Position numbers and translations under genes: made by a program. Under the pieces are notes generated by a model. It did not search any database, was not told the origin of the DNA, and worked only from the letters and a program-made list of their open reading frames with translations. Of a stretch of DNA of 64,000 nt, positions 1 to 10,507 are shown piece by piece. The DNA is from Colwellia chukchiensis (GTDB lineage: Bacteria > Pseudomonadota > Gammaproteobacteria > Enterobacterales > Alteromonadaceae): contig NZ_NBOC01000001.1 in assembly GCF_002104455.1 (NCBI RefSeq), forward strand, positions 62,001 to 126,000, in the 5' to 3' direction. How positions within the stretch are numbered: position 1 is the first letter of the stretch; the number at the start of each line of letters is the position of its first letter.

Positions 1-336
1 GCCAGTGACTAAAGCAATAAAGGTAAACGTAGCACCAATTGGTGCCATGGCTGCGGCTGAGGCATCGGCTAACTTTAATTGCCACACTAAGCTCGACAGC
101 GCCGCAATGGCCATGCCTAAATAAATGCCCATAGATAACATCGCCGCCGGCACATGCAGATAAAAAATCCTAAAAGTGTCACCTTGTTGGTAATCTGCTG
201 GGGCAAATAGCAAGGCCCAAACCATGCCAACGGATAAAAATATAAACGCTAAGCGCGTGCACCATGGTAGTAATTTGCCAGCAAAATGATAACTCACTTC
301 AGGGTTTGCATAAGGGTGTAGCCATTTCCACATCAT
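1..336 (-). CDS. ccmC: Heme exporter protein CcmC (C-terminal part outside window)
   Basis: CcmC presents heme to the chaperone CcmE in system I cytochrome c maturation, in the inner membrane. The first 112 codons are visible, starting MMWKWLHPYANP; the gene runs off the left edge. Two hydrophobic segments and the segment YLHVPAAMLSMGIY with its conserved periplasmic-side histidine are typical of CcmC. The start lies one base beyond the ccmB stop codon, so translation is probably coupled. Order on the minus strand is ccmA-ccmB-ccmC, as in most gammaproteobacteria. Confidence 0.93.
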   Translation of the reverse strand, partial: MMWKWLHPYANPEVSYHFAGKLLPWCTRLAFIFLSVGMVWALLFAPADYQQGDTFRIFYLHVPAAMLSMGIYLGMAIAALSSLVWQLKLADASAAAMAPIGATFTFIALVTG

Positions 337-337
337 A

Positions 338-1021
338 TTAATTCGTACTCACTTTCAATGCTGCACTAACAGCAAATGGGGCTAAGGTTAACGAGGCAAA
401 AAATATTGCGGCGATTATAGCAAGTTGACCATTATAAGGTAAGTTCATTGCCGCGCTATCAATTGCACTGGTTGCAAATATTAGCACTGGAATATAGAGC
501 GGCAACACTAATAAGCTAAGTAGCACGCCGCCTTTTTTTATCCCTACGGTTAATGCCACGCCTATCGCGCCTAACAAGCTTAATATCGGCGTGCCAAGTA
601 ATAAGGTAAACATTAATGCGCCATAACTGCTTTCATGTAAATGCAGTAATACCGCTAACAAAGGCGCAATCAGTATCAGAGGTAAACCGGTTAATAACCA
701 ATGGGCAACAATTTTTGCCAACACTAAAATAAATATTGGTTGGGGACTTAATAGCATCTGCTCAAGCGAACCATCTAGGTGGTCAGATTTAAACAGGCGA
801 TCTAAAGACAATAAGGTTGCAAGGAGCGCGGCAACCCAAATAATGCCAGGAGCAATGCGTGATAAAGTGCTGCTTTCAGGGCCTATGCCTAATGGAAACA
901 AAGTCACTACTATGATAAAAAATAGCAGAGGGTTGATAATATCATCGCGATGACGAAACGCGATCATTAAGTCACGTTTGACAATTAAGCTAAAGGCAGC
1001 ACGATAAGAAACTGGTGTCAT
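338..1021 (-). CDS. ccmB: Heme exporter protein CcmB, ABC permease
   Basis: Inner-membrane permease of the CcmAB transporter-like complex, which uses ATP to release holo-CcmE from CcmC. The 227-residue length is close to the family norm of about 220. The sequence begins with a cytoplasmic stretch (VKRDLMIAFRHRDDIINPLLFF) and contains about six hydrophobic helices; the segment SDHLDGSLEQMLLSPQP is a recognisable CcmB signature. It sits 10 bases after ccmA and directly before ccmC. Confidence 0.95.
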   Translation of the reverse strand: MTPVSYRAAFSLIVKRDLMIAFRHRDDIINPLLFFIIVVTLFPLGIGPESSTLSRIAPGIIWVAALLATLLSLDRLFKSDHLDGSLEQMLLSPQPIFILVLAKIVAHWLLTGLPLILIAPLLAVLLHLHESSYGALMFTLLLGTPILSLLGAIGVALTVGIKKGGVLLSLLVLPLYIPVLIFATSAIDSAAMNLPYNGQLAIIAAIFFASLTLAPFAVSAALKVSTN

Positions 1022-1031
1022 AAATAAGGGC

Positions 1032-1703
1032 CTAATAAAAGCGATACGCTAACGTGACTTTTTTCATGCGCTCTGGTGGTATAGTCAGGTCTTGGTGGGT
1101 TGTTAATATTACGCAGCCGCCATTATCAGCATGTTGTAAAAATAATTGCTCTAACTTTTCCACCCCTAGCTTATCAATAGCGGTAAATGGCTCGTCTAAG
1201 ATCCATATTTTTGCCCGACTTTGCCATAAACGTGCTAGGGCAATGCGGCGATGTTGGCCAGCGCTTAAGTGTGAGGCTAGTGCATCTTCAAAGCCTAGTA
1301 AGCTGACCTCAGCTAAGGTGCGCTCTGCGTTTTTGTTGTTGATACCATGTAAATTCAGATTAAACTCAAGGTTTTCTAGTGCAGTCATTTCACCTTTAAC
1401 GCCAGGTAAATGCCCTAAATACAGAAGATTTTCATGAAAGTTTTCCCGCTGCTGGCTTATGTTTTCAGTTTGAAAATAAACGGCTCCCTCGTATGGCTGC
1501 GAAAGCCCAGCTAAGATGCGTAATAAACTGGTTTTACCTGAGCCGTTTGGTCCTTCAATTTGCACTATGTCGCCGGCTGAAATCGAAATGTTAAGTTGTT
1601 CAAATAACATGCGCTCTTCACGAATGCAGGTTAGATTCACCGCACTTAATAAACAAGTGTCGGTTTGGTTAGCGTCTTGAGTTGTTGAGTTTAGGTTTAA
1701 CAC
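1032..1703 (-). CDS. ccmA: Heme exporter ATP-binding protein CcmA
   Basis: ATPase of the CcmAB complex in c-type cytochrome biogenesis. The 223-residue protein has a Walker A motif (GPNGSGKTS), an ABC signature variant ([15 protein letters not shown]), Walker B ([11 protein letters not shown]) and a switch histidine (ILTTHQD). The best start is GTG at 1703, giving an N-terminal extension of about 20 residues over E. coli CcmA; no strong ribosome site decides this. It is the first gene of the visible ccm operon. The 312-base gap upstream separates it from a divergent peroxidase gene. Confidence 0.95.
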   Translation of the reverse strand: MLNLNSTTQDANQTDTCLLSAVNLTCIREERMLFEQLNISISAGDIVQIEGPNGSGKTSLLRILAGLSQPYEGAVYFQTENISQQRENFHENLLYLGHLPGVKGEMTALENLEFNLNLHGINNKNAERTLAEVSLLGFEDALASHLSAGQHRRIALARLWQSRAKIWILDEPFTAIDKLGVEKLEQLFLQHADNGGCVILTTHQDLTIPPERMKKVTLAYRFY

Positions 1704-2015
1704 ACGGCTTCACTTAACAGTTAGGTATAGGTCGATATCGCGCAAATAATAACGTACTTATAATGCGCAAGTTTTGACTTATGTCACTATATTTTAACTT
1801 TCATCACAGTAAACTGGCGCTATGATACTATATCGAGCTGCAAAGACCAGTAACTTACCTTGGCTTGCTAAATTTATTCATTGCGCACAGCTTGCGCTGG
1901 CATGTTTAACCTCGTTTGACGCGAAATAAAAAGCATCAAGCTCTGATGTAGCGCAATTCCTTTACTCTGGCAATTAGGATAATATGGCGGCCAAACTCGC
2001 CGCAAAGGAAAGAAT
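1704..2015. other. Divergent intergenic region ccmA / peroxidase
   Basis: This 312-base gap must carry the promoters for both ccmABC (minus) and the peroxidase-hemH pair (plus). It is AT-rich. I see no clear sigma-70 pair with good spacing and no palindrome that I would call an operator. No supported small gene is present. The ribosome site AAAGGA before 2016 is the only clear signal. Confidence 0.4.
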
Positions 2016-2576
2016 ATGAAGCATTTATCTGTGTTGGTACTATTAGTGTTGGTGTTTAGTGTTATACCGGCACAGGCGTCATCGCCAAAGCAGGCCACAA
2101 ACCCGTGTTTAGCGTTTATGCAGCACAGCGAGAAAAAACTCCATGCTAGCGAAATGTTAGATTTATGTCAGTTAACCGCAGGCAAGCCAATATTAATTGT
2201 TAATACCGCCAGTCACTGTGGTTTTACCCCGCAATTTACTGCCCTTGAAGCAATACATAAAGAGTATCAAGCACAAGGTTTAGTGGTGATAGGTTTCCCG
2301 TCTGATGACTTTTTTCAAGAAGAGGATGATGAAAAAGATACCGCCAATATTTGTTTCGTCAATTATGGGGTTACCTTTACCATGCTAGCACCGGTTCACG
2401 TTTGGGGGAGTAATGCGCATCCTATTTTTAAATATTTAGCCGAGCGAAGCACAGCACCTAAGTGGAATTTTTACAAATATTTGATCAGTGCGAACGGTAA
2501 AAGCGTACAACATTTTAATAGTCGAGTAAGCCCAGATTCTGCAGCGTTTATCGATGCCATTAACGACATTTTATAG
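2016..2576 (+). CDS. Exported glutathione-peroxidase-like thiol peroxidase
   Basis: A thioredoxin-fold peroxidase predicted to reduce peroxides outside the cytoplasm. It has 186 residues with a signal peptide (residues 1-21, ending IPAQA/SS). The peroxidatic cysteine is in NTASHCGFTPQF and the family WNF motif is in PKWNFYKYL. The usual FPCNQFGxQEPG segment is replaced by FPSDDFFQEEDDE, so the tetrad glutamine position reads Glu. A cysteine in NICFVNYGVTF could be the resolving cysteine. The ATG is preceded by AAAGGA. It lies 9 bases before hemH, probably in one operon, which would fit protection near heme synthesis. Confidence 0.85.
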   Translation: MKHLSVLVLLVLVFSVIPAQASSPKQATNPCLAFMQHSEKKLHASEMLDLCQLTAGKPILIVNTASHCGFTPQFTALEAIHKEYQAQGLVVIGFPSDDFFQEEDDEKDTANICFVNYGVTFTMLAPVHVWGSNAHPIFKYLAERSTAPKWNFYKYLISANGKSVQHFNSRVSPDSAAFIDAINDIL

Positions 2577-2585
2577 AGAGTATTT

Positions 2586-3611
2586 ATGTCAAGATACGAA
2601 GGTCAAAGTAAAGAGATTCATAATTTCAGCAAAAAAACGGCGGTGTTGTTGACCAACTTAGGTACGCCAGACAGTCCAACCGCTGGAGCATTAAGGCGTT
2701 ATTTACGCGAGTTTTTGTCTGACCCTCGGGTGGTAGAAATTCCACGCTTAATTTGGTGGTTCATTTTACATGGTATTATTTTACGCGTGCGTCCAAAAAA
2801 ATCTGCCAAGTTATATGAAAGCATATGGACTGAACAAGGCTCACCCTTGTTAGTGATCAGCCAACAGCAAAAAGCCAAAGTGGCCAAGCTACTGTCAGAA
2901 AAATATGGTGATACGGTCGTGGTTGATGTGGCGATGCGCTATGGCAAGCCGTCAATTAGCAACGCCTTAGCAAACTTTCAGGCGCAAGGCGTGGATAATA
3001 TTATCGTACTGCCTTTGTATCCCCAGTACGCTGGCCCTACCACGGGTTCAACCTTTGACGCTGTGTTTAATAAAATCAAAACTTGGCGCTGGATCCCAAG
3101 CGTACACTTTCTCAGTAGCTATCATGATCAAGCTTTATACATCAAAGCATTAGCGGCGAGTATTAAGCGCCATATTGAAAATCATGGTAAGCCAGACAAG
3201 TTGGTGTTGTCGTATCACGGCATGCCAAAGCGTTTTCTAGAGCAGGGCGATCCCTATTATTGCTTTTGCCATAAAACGACGCGTTTAGTGGTTGAAGCTT
3301 TGGGTTTTGCAGAAGATGATTATGTCATGACCTTTCAATCGCGCTTTGGTAAAGCAGAATGGCTCAAGCCGTATACAGATGAAACCTTAGCTGAGTTAGC
3401 AAAGGCGGGTGATAAGCATGTGGCGATTATTAGCCCAGCATTTAGCGCCGACTGTTTAGAAACCTTAGAAGAGTTGGTGCATGAAAACCGCGACATATTT
3501 ATCAATGCCGGCGGCGAAAAATACCATTATATTGCCGCACTTAATGATGATGATTTACATATTGCGGCTTTGCTTGAGTCGATTGAGCCGCATATCAATC
3601 AGAGTGAATAA
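2586..3611 (+). CDS. hemH: Ferrochelatase
   Basis: Inserts ferrous iron into protoporphyrin IX, the last step of protoheme synthesis. The length, 341 residues, fits bacterial HemH. Visible motifs are KTAVLLTNLGTPDSP at the N terminus, the catalytic histidine in LSYHGMPKRF, and the conserved glutamate in SPAFSADCLETLEEL. The segment GDPYYCFCHKTTRLV matches the proteobacterial form. It follows the peroxidase gene by 9 bases and ends before a bidirectional terminator at 3675. Heme produced here could feed the neighbouring Ccm cytochrome c system. Confidence 0.97.
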   Translation: MSRYEGQSKEIHNFSKKTAVLLTNLGTPDSPTAGALRRYLREFLSDPRVVEIPRLIWWFILHGIILRVRPKKSAKLYESIWTEQGSPLLVISQQQKAKVAKLLSEKYGDTVVVDVAMRYGKPSISNALANFQAQGVDNIIVLPLYPQYAGPTTGSTFDAVFNKIKTWRWIPSVHFLSSYHDQALYIKALAASIKRHIENHGKPDKLVLSYHGMPKRFLEQGDPYYCFCHKTTRLVVEALGFAEDDYVMTFQSRFGKAEWLKPYTDETLAELAKAGDKHVAIISPAFSADCLETLEELVHENRDIFINAGGEKYHYIAALNDDDLHIAALLESIEPHINQSE

Positions 3612-3674
3612 ATTTAGCTATTGATAGCAAAGCTATTCATTGCGTTAATAAACACTAGCGATAAATTAGACACA

Positions 3675-3703
3675 AAAAAACGAAACCCTAGGTTTCGTTT
3701 TTT
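3675..3703. terminator. Bidirectional rho-independent terminator (hemH / cold-shock gene)
   Basis: A 13-base inverted repeat, AAAAAACGAAACC and GGTTTCGTTTTTT, flanks a 3-base loop. A-run and T-run on the two sides let it act for both the plus-strand hemH transcript and the minus-strand cold-shock transcript, which converge here. Confidence 0.9.
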
Positions 3704-3730
3704 GGTTTTATCGTTAGACTGAGCTAAAGA

Positions 3731-3940
3731 TTAAGAAGCAACTACGTTCTCTGCTTCTGGGCCTTTTTGGCCTTGTTTTACACTGAAAGTCACGGTTTGA
3801 CCGTCAGCTAAGGTGCGGAAACCGTCACCAGAGATTGCACTGAAGTGAACAAACACGTCAGGGCCATTTTCTTGTTCGATGAAACCGAATCCTTTTGATT
3901 CGTTAAAAAATTTTACTTTACCAGTTACTGTATCAGACAT
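3731..3940 (-). CDS. Cold-shock protein, CspA family
   Basis: A 69-residue single cold-shock domain that binds single-stranded RNA/DNA as an RNA chaperone. RNP1 is KGFGFIEQ and RNP2 is [24 protein letters not shown] is the usual start of the domain. It is transcribed alone: a terminator lies downstream and a long leader upstream. No strong Shine-Dalgarno is visible directly before the ATG, as in several csp genes whose translation depends on leader structure. Paralogue identity (CspA, C, D or E) cannot be settled from sequence alone. Confidence 0.95.
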   Translation of the reverse strand: MSDTVTGKVKFFNESKGFGFIEQENGPDVFVHFSAISGDGFRTLADGQTVTFSVKQGQKGPEAENVVAS

Positions 3941-4197
3941 ACCAACATTTCTCGCAGGTCAAAAATTAAAATTTAGCCAACATGGCCATATACGGAGTAA
4001 ATGCCCTCTACCCAAAAGTACAGACAGAGAAAGGTTTCCAGTAACACATATTAAAGCGCCTAGGCTGATCACAAGCTTTTTAGACTCGTTGATCTCTCCT
4101 TCTCCCGAAACGCAAAAACTCAACGCCGGATCATATTAACACAATAAAAAATAGGAATCTCTATAAAATACAAAGATTATTGGAGTTTTTTGCCGAT
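3941..4197 (-). promoter_or_regulatory. Probable long 5' leader and promoter of the cold-shock gene
   Basis: A gap of 309 bases separates the cold-shock start from valS. Cold-shock mRNAs typically carry leaders of 100-160 nt that refold with temperature, and this gap has room for one. A purine-rich stretch (GGAGAAGGAGAG on the minus strand, about 4094-4105) has no start codon in range. I could not identify a cold box with confidence; the promoter is not resolved. Confidence 0.4.
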
Positions 4198-4226
4198 AAA
4201 AAAAGCCAGCTAAATAACTGGCTTTT
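4198..4226 (-). terminator. Rho-independent terminator of pepA-holC-valS
   Basis: Inverted repeat AAAAGCCAG / CTGGCTTTT with an 8-base loop. On the minus strand it is followed by a run of Ts (plus-strand A-run 4198-4204). It lies 24 bases beyond the valS stop codon. Confidence 0.9.
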
Positions 4227-4249
4227 ATAGGTTTTTTGCAATTTACAGC

Positions 4250-7111
4250 TTAAAGCAGTGCAATTTCTTCTCGCTGGTCAACCATTTTGGCTAAGCGAGA
4301 TTCTGCATCGGCTAATTTGGCCTTTTCTTTATCAATGACAGCAGCTGGCGCTTTACTGACAAAGTTTTCATTACTCAACTTACCACGCACCCGATCCGTT
4401 TCTTTGCTCAGTTTATCAATCGCTTTTGCTAAACGGTTTAATTCAGCGTCTTTATCAATTAAGCCAGCCATCGGAATTAATACCGACAACTCGCCGATCA
4501 CAGCGGTAGCCGATGCTGGCGCTTTTTCATCAATAGCTAAAACATCAATACTGGCTAATTTTGCTAAGGCGCTGATAAATTGTTGGTTTTCATTAAGACG
4601 ACGTTGATCATTGGCATCAACATTTTTTAACAATACCGGTAATGGCTTGCTTGGCGCGATATCCATTTCACCGCGAATATTGCGAATGGCAATAATAAAC
4701 TGCTTCACCCACTCTAAGTCGTCAATGGCGGTTTGATCGTACTGGCTAGCATCAAACTGCGGGAACGCTTGTACCATAATGCTATCACCGGTTTTTTCAA
4801 ACTCACTCAACGGCACCACACGTTGCCAAATGGTTTCGGTAATATAGGGCATAATTGGGTGCATTAGGCGTAATAAGTTTTCTAATACATTTACTAAGGT
4901 ATGGCGCGTGCCGCGTTGTTGTGCCTCAGTACCTTTAAATAATACTGGCTTAGTTAGCTCTAAGTACCAGTCACAAAATTGATGCCAAGTAAATTCATAC
5001 AGCGCTTGTGAGGCAAGGTCAAAGCGAAAGCTGTCAAAGGCTTGATGCACGGTTTTAACCGTTTGTTGAAACTGCCCTAATATCCAGCGATCGGCCAATG
5101 ACAGCTCAAGTTCAGCAGTTGCTGATGTGCGACCACAATCATGTTGCTCAGTGTTCATTAACACATAACGACTGGCATTCCATAACTTATTACAAAAGTT
5201 ACGGTAGCCTTCAAGGCGTTTCATGTCCCAGCTAATATCACGACCGGTTGAGGCAACTGAGGTTAAGGTAAAGCGCAATGCATCAGTACCGTGTGCTTCT
5301 ATTCCGTCAGGGTATTCTTTCTTGGTTAGCTTGGTAATTTTCTTCGCCAATTGTGGCTGCATCATATTACCGGTACGCTTGGCTAATAAGTCATCTAAAC
5401 TAATGCCGTCAATCATATCCAGTGGGTCAACCACATTGCCTTTTGACTTACTCATTTTATCACCGTTTTCATCACGGATCAGACCGGTAACATACACTTT
5501 TTTAAACGGCACTTGCGCTTGGCCTTGTTCATCTTTGATAAAGTGCATGGTCATCATGATCATGCGCGCCACCCAGAAGAAAATAATATCAAAGCCAGTA
5601 ACCAAAACGTCGGTTGAGTGGAATTTCTTTAAATCTGCTACGTTGTTAGGCCAGCCTAAAGTGGAAAAGGTCCATAGTGCTGATGAAAACCAAGTATCTA
5701 ATACGTCATTGTCTTGGCTTAGGTTGACCTCAGCGGCTAGCTTGTGTTTTGCACGCACTTCAGCTTCGCTGCGACCCACATACACTTTACCTGCTTCGTC
5801 ATACCAAGCAGGAATACGATGCCCCCACCACAACTGACGTGAAATACACCAGTCTTGAATATCACGCATCCAAGCAAAGTACATGTTTTCGTACTGCTTA
5901 GGGACAAACTCGATATCACCATTTTCAACCGCAGCAACAGCTGGCGCGGCTAAGGGCGCGGTACGCACATACCATTGGTCGGTAAGTAATGGCTCAATAA
6001 TAACACCCGAGCGATCACCGTATGGTGCCACTAAATCATGCTCTTTCACCTCGACTAATAAGCCAAGCTCATCAAAGGCCGCGACAATTGCTTTACGGGC
6101 AACAAACCGGTCCATACCGGCAAATTCAGCTGGTAACTTAGGGCAGTAAGCATCAGATTTTTCACCGTTATTGCTATACACTTCGGCTTGCGCGAGTAAA
6201 GCGGCATTTTTATCTAATATATTGATTAATGGTAAGTTGTGGCGTTTACCCACTTCGTTATCATTAAAGTCATGAGCTGGGGTAATTTTCACACAGCCGG
6301 TGCCTTTTTCCATATCGGCATGTTCATCACCCACTATCGGAATTAAGCGATCCACTAGCGGTAGCAACACCTGTTGCCCGATCAAGTCTTTATAGCGAGC
6401 ATCGTTTGGATTGACCGCAACACCAGTATCACCTAATACGGTTTCAGGGCGGGTGGTGGCAACCACTAAATAGTCTTTACCATCGGCGGTTTTTGCGCCA
6501 TTAGCCAGCGGGTAACGCAAGTGCCACATGTGACCTTTTTTGTCTTTATTTTCCACTTCTAAGTCGGAGATAGCAGTATGAAACTTAGGGTCCCAGTTGA
6601 CTAAGCGCTTACCGCGATAGATGAGATCATCTTCAAACAAGCGCACAAACACTTCTTGTACCGCTTCAGACATACCTTCGTCCATGGTAAAGCGCTCACG
6701 AGACCAATCGATGGAGTTGCCTAAACGGCGCATTTGCTGGCCAATAGTACCGCCAGACTCTTCTTTCCATTGCCAAATTTTGTCGATAAACCCTTCTCGG
6801 CCATAGTCGTGACGTGTTTTCTCTTCTTCTGCGGCAATTTTGCGCTCAACCACCATTTGCGTGGCAATACCTGCATGGTCACAGCCGGTTTGCCATAAGG
6901 TGCTTTTACCTTGCATACGTTGGTAACGAATTAAGGTATCCATAATGGTTTGCTGAAACGCATGCCCCATGTGCAAGCTGCCCGTGACATTCGGTGGTGG
7001 AATGGCAATGCAGTAACCGTCGTCTGCACTGCTTGGGCTAAAGTAACCTTGTTCTTCCCAGCTTTTATACAGGGCTTGTTCAATGTCGGCGGGGGTAAAT
7101 GTTTTTTCCAT
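4250..7111 (-). CDS. valS: Valyl-tRNA synthetase
   Basis: Charges tRNA-Val. The class I signature is present as [15 protein letters not shown] (HIGH) near the N terminus and [12 protein letters not shown] (KMSKS) in the middle, with the editing domain between them and a C-terminal coiled coil ([23 protein letters not shown]). I place the start at the ATG at 7111 ([15 protein letters not shown]), giving 953 residues, close to the E. coli protein; a longer frame to 7183 would overlap holC. It follows holC by 22 bases in a conserved order. Confidence 0.98.
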   Translation of the reverse strand: MEKTFTPADIEQALYKSWEEQGYFSPSSADDGYCIAIPPPNVTGSLHMGHAFQQTIMDTLIRYQRMQGKSTLWQTGCDHAGIATQMVVERKIAAEEEKTRHDYGREGFIDKIWQWKEESGGTIGQQMRRLGNSIDWSRERFTMDEGMSEAVQEVFVRLFEDDLIYRGKRLVNWDPKFHTAISDLEVENKDKKGHMWHLRYPLANGAKTADGKDYLVVATTRPETVLGDTGVAVNPNDARYKDLIGQQVLLPLVDRLIPIVGDEHADMEKGTGCVKITPAHDFNDNEVGKRHNLPLINILDKNAALLAQAEVYSNNGEKSDAYCPKLPAEFAGMDRFVARKAIVAAFDELGLLVEVKEHDLVAPYGDRSGVIIEPLLTDQWYVRTAPLAAPAVAAVENGDIEFVPKQYENMYFAWMRDIQDWCISRQLWWGHRIPAWYDEAGKVYVGRSEAEVRAKHKLAAEVNLSQDNDVLDTWFSSALWTFSTLGWPNNVADLKKFHSTDVLVTGFDIIFFWVARMIMMTMHFIKDEQGQAQVPFKKVYVTGLIRDENGDKMSKSKGNVVDPLDMIDGISLDDLLAKRTGNMMQPQLAKKITKLTKKEYPDGIEAHGTDALRFTLTSVASTGRDISWDMKRLEGYRNFCNKLWNASRYVLMNTEQHDCGRTSATAELELSLADRWILGQFQQTVKTVHQAFDSFRFDLASQALYEFTWHQFCDWYLELTKPVLFKGTEAQQRGTRHTLVNVLENLLRLMHPIMPYITETIWQRVVPLSEFEKTGDSIMVQAFPQFDASQYDQTAIDDLEWVKQFIIAIRNIRGEMDIAPSKPLPVLLKNVDANDQRRLNENQQFISALAKLASIDVLAIDEKAPASATAVIGELSVLIPMAGLIDKDAELNRLAKAIDKLSKETDRVRGKLSNENFVSKAPAAVIDKEKAKLADAESRLAKMVDQREEIALL

Positions 7112-7133
7112 CAGATTTTCCGTCAGAAGATAT

Positions 7134-7610
7134 TTAACTTGGTGTATTGATAGTTTGTGCTGAGGTGGCAACTTGGTGCGCAACAGTAAAACCCCATTGA
7201 CGACACGTACGAAAGCGATTACGCGCTTGCTCTTTTAGGGTTTCATCACGAGGAACAAAATCTATCAAATGTGAAAATTGGCCAGCAAAATTGGGTACAT
7301 TACTGGTTAGGTTGATCAATACAGCGCGCCGGTTAGTGGGCGCTTGCCAGCTTATTTCAACCGCGGCACCTTGTTTTGGGCCTTCGCCTATTAAATTGTG
7401 CGGCACAAAACTGTCAGCTTCAAATGCCCAGAGCATTTCATCAATTTCATGGGCAGTTTGCTGATCTTGGGTATAGATAAATACCCGCTGATTTTGCCGA
7501 TAAAAATGTGCCGCTTGCAAACAAGCATAATGCAGGTGTAACTGTTGTTCAGCTACACCTGGCACGGCACTTTGCGGTTCGATACTGTAAAACATGGCTT
7601 GGGTTTGCAT
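7134..7610 (-). CDS. holC: DNA polymerase III chi subunit
   Basis: HolC links the clamp loader to single-strand-binding protein in the replisome. The 158-residue sequence matches the family: an N-terminal FYSIE segment, [20 protein letters not shown], then the aligned region [21 protein letters not shown] and the block [13 protein letters not shown]. It lies between pepA (28 bases upstream) and valS, the usual position in gammaproteobacteria. No catalytic activity is expected. Confidence 0.93.
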   Translation of the reverse strand: MQTQAMFYSIEPQSAVPGVAEQQLHLHYACLQAAHFYRQNQRVFIYTQDQQTAHEIDEMLWAFEADSFVPHNLIGEGPKQGAAVEISWQAPTNRRAVLINLTSNVPNFAGQFSHLIDFVPRDETLKEQARNRFRTCRQWGFTVAHQVATSAQTINTPS

Positions 7611-7638
7611 AAGTTATCCGCTGTAAGCTCAGTATCTG

Positions 7639-9144
7639 CTATTCGCCTTGCTCAGCACCCGAGCGATTAAGCAAAAATTGCGTTAACATGCTCACCGGAC
7701 GACCTGTTGAGCCTTTGTTTTTGCCGCCGCGCCATGCGGTGCCAGCAATATCTAAGTGTGCCCAATGATATTTTTTGGTGAATTTAGACAAGAAACATGC
7801 TGCGGTAATGGTGCCCGCTTCTTTGCCGCCTAGGTTGGTAAAGTCAGCAAATGGGCTTTCAAGTTGCTCTTGGTAGTCATCCCATAGTGGTAAGCGCCAA
7901 GCACGATCGCCACTTTGCTCCGAGGCATTGAGTAATTCGTGGGCAAGCGGGTTATGGTTACTCATTAAGCCCGTGGCATGGGCGCCTAACGCCACCACAC
8001 ACGCACCAGTTAAGGTGGCAACGTCAATCACCAGCTCTGGTTCAAATCGCTCAACATAGGTCAGGGCGTCACACAGCACTAACCGGCCTTCGGCATCAGT
8101 ATTGAGCACTTCCACGGTTTGGCCTGACATAGTGGTTAAAATGTCGCCTGGGCGATAGGCATTGCTGCTGGGCATGTTTTCACAGCCGGCTAATACCCCA
8201 ATAACATTAATCGGTAATTGTAACTCAGCTAAGGCATGCATTGCCCCTAAGACACCGGCTGCGCCGCCCATGTCATATTTCATTTCATCCATACCAGCGC
8301 CGGGCTTTAAGGAAATACCACCACTGTCAAAGGTTAACCCTTTACCTACTAGAACCAAAGGCTTGCTATCGTCAGCAGCGCCATTATATTTAATGATACT
8401 CATTAATGATTCGTTCGCTGAGCCGCGACCAACCGCTAAATAAGAGCCCATACCAAGCTCGGCCATTTCTTGCTCGTCAACGACTTGCGTGCTGATATTG
8501 CTATAGTCGTTTTCCAAAATACGCGCTTGCTCTGCTAAATACGCCGGGTTACAAATGTTTGGCGGCATATTGGCGACATTTTTACAGGTGCTGATACCTT
8601 CGGCAATGGCGAGGCCATGACTGATTGCACGCTCGCCTATTGGCAGTTCGCGGCGCGTGGGGACATTAAACACAATTTTACGCAATGGGCGGCGTGGCTC
8701 TTCTTTGCGGGTTTTAAGGCTGTTAAAGCTGTATAAACAGTCTTGCGTGGCTTCGATCGCTTGACGAACTTTCCAGTAAGTGTCGCGGCCTTTAACGTGC
8801 AACTCAGATAAAAAGCATACTGCTTCCATAGAACCAGTTTCATTTAAAGTATTAATAGTTTTACTGATAATTTGACGATATTGGCGCTCGTCTAATTCAC
8901 GTTCTTTTCCGCAACCAACTAATAAAACGCGCTCACTTAAGATATTTGGCACATGGTGTAATAACAACATTTGCCCCGACTTACCTTCAAGGTCGCCACG
9001 GCGCAATAAATTGCTAATATAGCCTTCACTGATCTCATCGAGTTGCTCAGCGATAGCCGATAAACGTCGTGGTTCAAAAACGCCGACAACAATACATGCG
9101 CTACGTTGTTTTTCTGGGCTGCCACTTTTTACACTGAACTCCAT
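7639..9144 (-). CDS. pepA: Leucyl aminopeptidase (cytosol aminopeptidase)
   Basis: A two-metal M17 aminopeptidase that releases N-terminal residues; in E. coli it also binds DNA for Xer recombination and carAB regulation. Metal and catalytic segments are visible: [26 protein letters not shown] and the family signature [11 protein letters not shown] choose the ATG at 9144 ([10 protein letters not shown], 501 residues) because TTAGGAG sits at ideal spacing; a frame to 9174 lacks this. First gene of pepA-holC-valS, divergent from lptFG. Confidence 0.97.
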   Translation of the reverse strand: MEFSVKSGSPEKQRSACIVVGVFEPRRLSAIAEQLDEISEGYISNLLRRGDLEGKSGQMLLLHHVPNILSERVLLVGCGKERELDERQYRQIISKTINTLNETGSMEAVCFLSELHVKGRDTYWKVRQAIEATQDCLYSFNSLKTRKEEPRRPLRKIVFNVPTRRELPIGERAISHGLAIAEGISTCKNVANMPPNICNPAYLAEQARILENDYSNISTQVVDEQEMAELGMGSYLAVGRGSANESLMSIIKYNGAADDSKPLVLVGKGLTFDSGGISLKPGAGMDEMKYDMGGAAGVLGAMHALAELQLPINVIGVLAGCENMPSSNAYRPGDILTTMSGQTVEVLNTDAEGRLVLCDALTYVERFEPELVIDVATLTGACVVALGAHATGLMSNHNPLAHELLNASEQSGDRAWRLPLWDDYQEQLESPFADFTNLGGKEAGTITAACFLSKFTKKYHWAHLDIAGTAWRGGKNKGSTGRPVSMLTQFLLNRSGAEQGE

Positions 9145-9234
9145 GATGTCTCCTAATTTGACTAAAATCAGCATATTTTATGGTAAATATACTAATTAAC
9201 TTGCTAAAAACAGTAAATAATCGCTAAGCTAGCT

Positions 9235-9263
9235 TTTAAATACATTCAGCTAAAGGCTATAAT
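9235..9263 (+). promoter_or_regulatory. Candidate sigma-70 promoter for lptFG
   Basis: TTTAAA (9235-9240) and a perfect TATAAT (9258-9263) are spaced by 17 bases in the pepA/lptF divergent gap. This would give a leader of about 110 nt before the lptF GTG. The -35 element is weak, so the call is moderate. Confidence 0.5.
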
Positions 9264-9382
9264 TATAGACGCATTGCAGCGAATTTCCTGATTAGCTGAT
9301 ATTTAATTAATGCTTAAAATGACAAGTTTACTGAAAAAAAGCCTGTATGTCAGGAAAAACTAAGTTTTTATAGGATCACTTT

Positions 9383-10507
9383 GTGATTATATTTCGTTAT
9401 TTACTGAAAGAAGTAGCTAAAACGCAATTAGCGGTATTTCTTGTCATCATGACAATTTTTATCAGCAATAAATTTGTTCGTGTGCTTGATGATGCCTCAG
9501 AAGGCGGAATTCCAGGTCATTTAGTGATGACTTTTATCGGTTTAAAAATACCCGATCTTGCCGGTATGATCTTACCCTTGAGCTTTTTTCTCGGAGTATT
9601 GTTGGCCTATGGCCGCATTTATGCTGAAAACGAAATGACGGTTTTGCATGCCTGTGGAGTAAGTGAATGGTACGTGGTGCGGGTGACGTTAATTTTGGGC
9701 GTGGTTACCGCTATTATTACCGGCATGTTCACCCTGTATTTATCACCAATGGCAGCAGAGTATGAATACCAAGTCAAAGATCAACTGGCGGCCGACTCTG
9801 GCTTAAGTTCGTTAATTGCGGGGCGCTTTCAAACCACAGGCAATAAAAAAGCCGTGGTGTTTATTCATGAAAAAAATCGTGACGACAATACCTTTGAAAA
9901 AGTGTTTGTTGCGCAATTACCCGATCAAAACATACCTGAGGCCAGTATTATCGACTCTAGCCTAGTGTATGCTGCCACAGGTCAAGTGGTGGAAGAAGAG
10001 ACAGGTTCGCAGCGTTTAATATTATCGGCCGGCACCCGTTACCAAAATGATATCCATAATCAAGAATTTCGTCAGGTGGCGTTCGATAAGTACTATATTC
10101 AAATTCAAGACCAAAAAGTGGCGCATAAACGTCGCAAACTTAGCGCCATTCCTACCCATGAGTTGTATCAAGATCACAGCCCTGAAACCAGTGCCGAAAG
10201 CCAGTGGCGTATCGCCTTTCCCTTAGCATGTATTATCATGACCCTAGTGGCAGTGCCGTTAAGTGTGGTAAACCCGCGTCAAGGTAAATTTGGCAAAATG
10301 CTGCCGGCTTTGCTGTTATTTTTAAGTTACTTTTTATTGTTAACCGCAATTCGCTCAGGCATAGAAAAAGGCTCAGTACCTCAAAGTGTCGGCTTATGGC
10401 CGGTACACTTGATTGTGCTGATCCTGGGCGCTAGTTTATTGGTAAAAGGCCGAAAAAGTGGTCGCAAACTGAAAGCAAAAATCGTAAAAAACAAGGTGGC
10501 TGGCTAA
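9383..10507 (+). CDS. lptF: LPS export ABC transporter permease LptF
   Basis: One of two permeases of the LptB2FG complex, which extracts lipopolysaccharide from the inner membrane for transport to the outer membrane. The protein has 374 residues with an N-terminal helix pair, a periplasmic beta-jellyroll-like domain (about residues 135-270) and C-terminal helices. The start is GTG at 9383, preceded by TAGGA. The stop directly abuts the lptG ATG, so the two are coupled. Confidence 0.95.
   Translation: MIIFRYLLKEVAKTQLAVFLVIMTIFISNKFVRVLDDASEGGIPGHLVMTFIGLKIPDLAGMILPLSFFLGVLLAYGRIYAENEMTVLHACGVSEWYVVRVTLILGVVTAIITGMFTLYLSPMAAEYEYQVKDQLAADSGLSSLIAGRFQTTGNKKAVVFIHEKNRDDNTFEKVFVAQLPDQNIPEASIIDSSLVYAATGQVVEEETGSQRLILSAGTRYQNDIHNQEFRQVAFDKYYIQIQDQKVAHKRRKLSAIPTHELYQDHSPETSAESQWRIAFPLACIIMTLVAVPLSVVNPRQGKFGKMLPALLLFLSYFLLLTAIRSGIEKGSVPQSVGLWPVHLIVLILGASLLVKGRKSGRKLKAKIVKNKVAG

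Noticed and set aside
5223-5837. 204-codon plus-strand open frame inside valS
   Set aside because: Antisense shadow of a strongly conserved synthetase gene; composition matches complementary codons.
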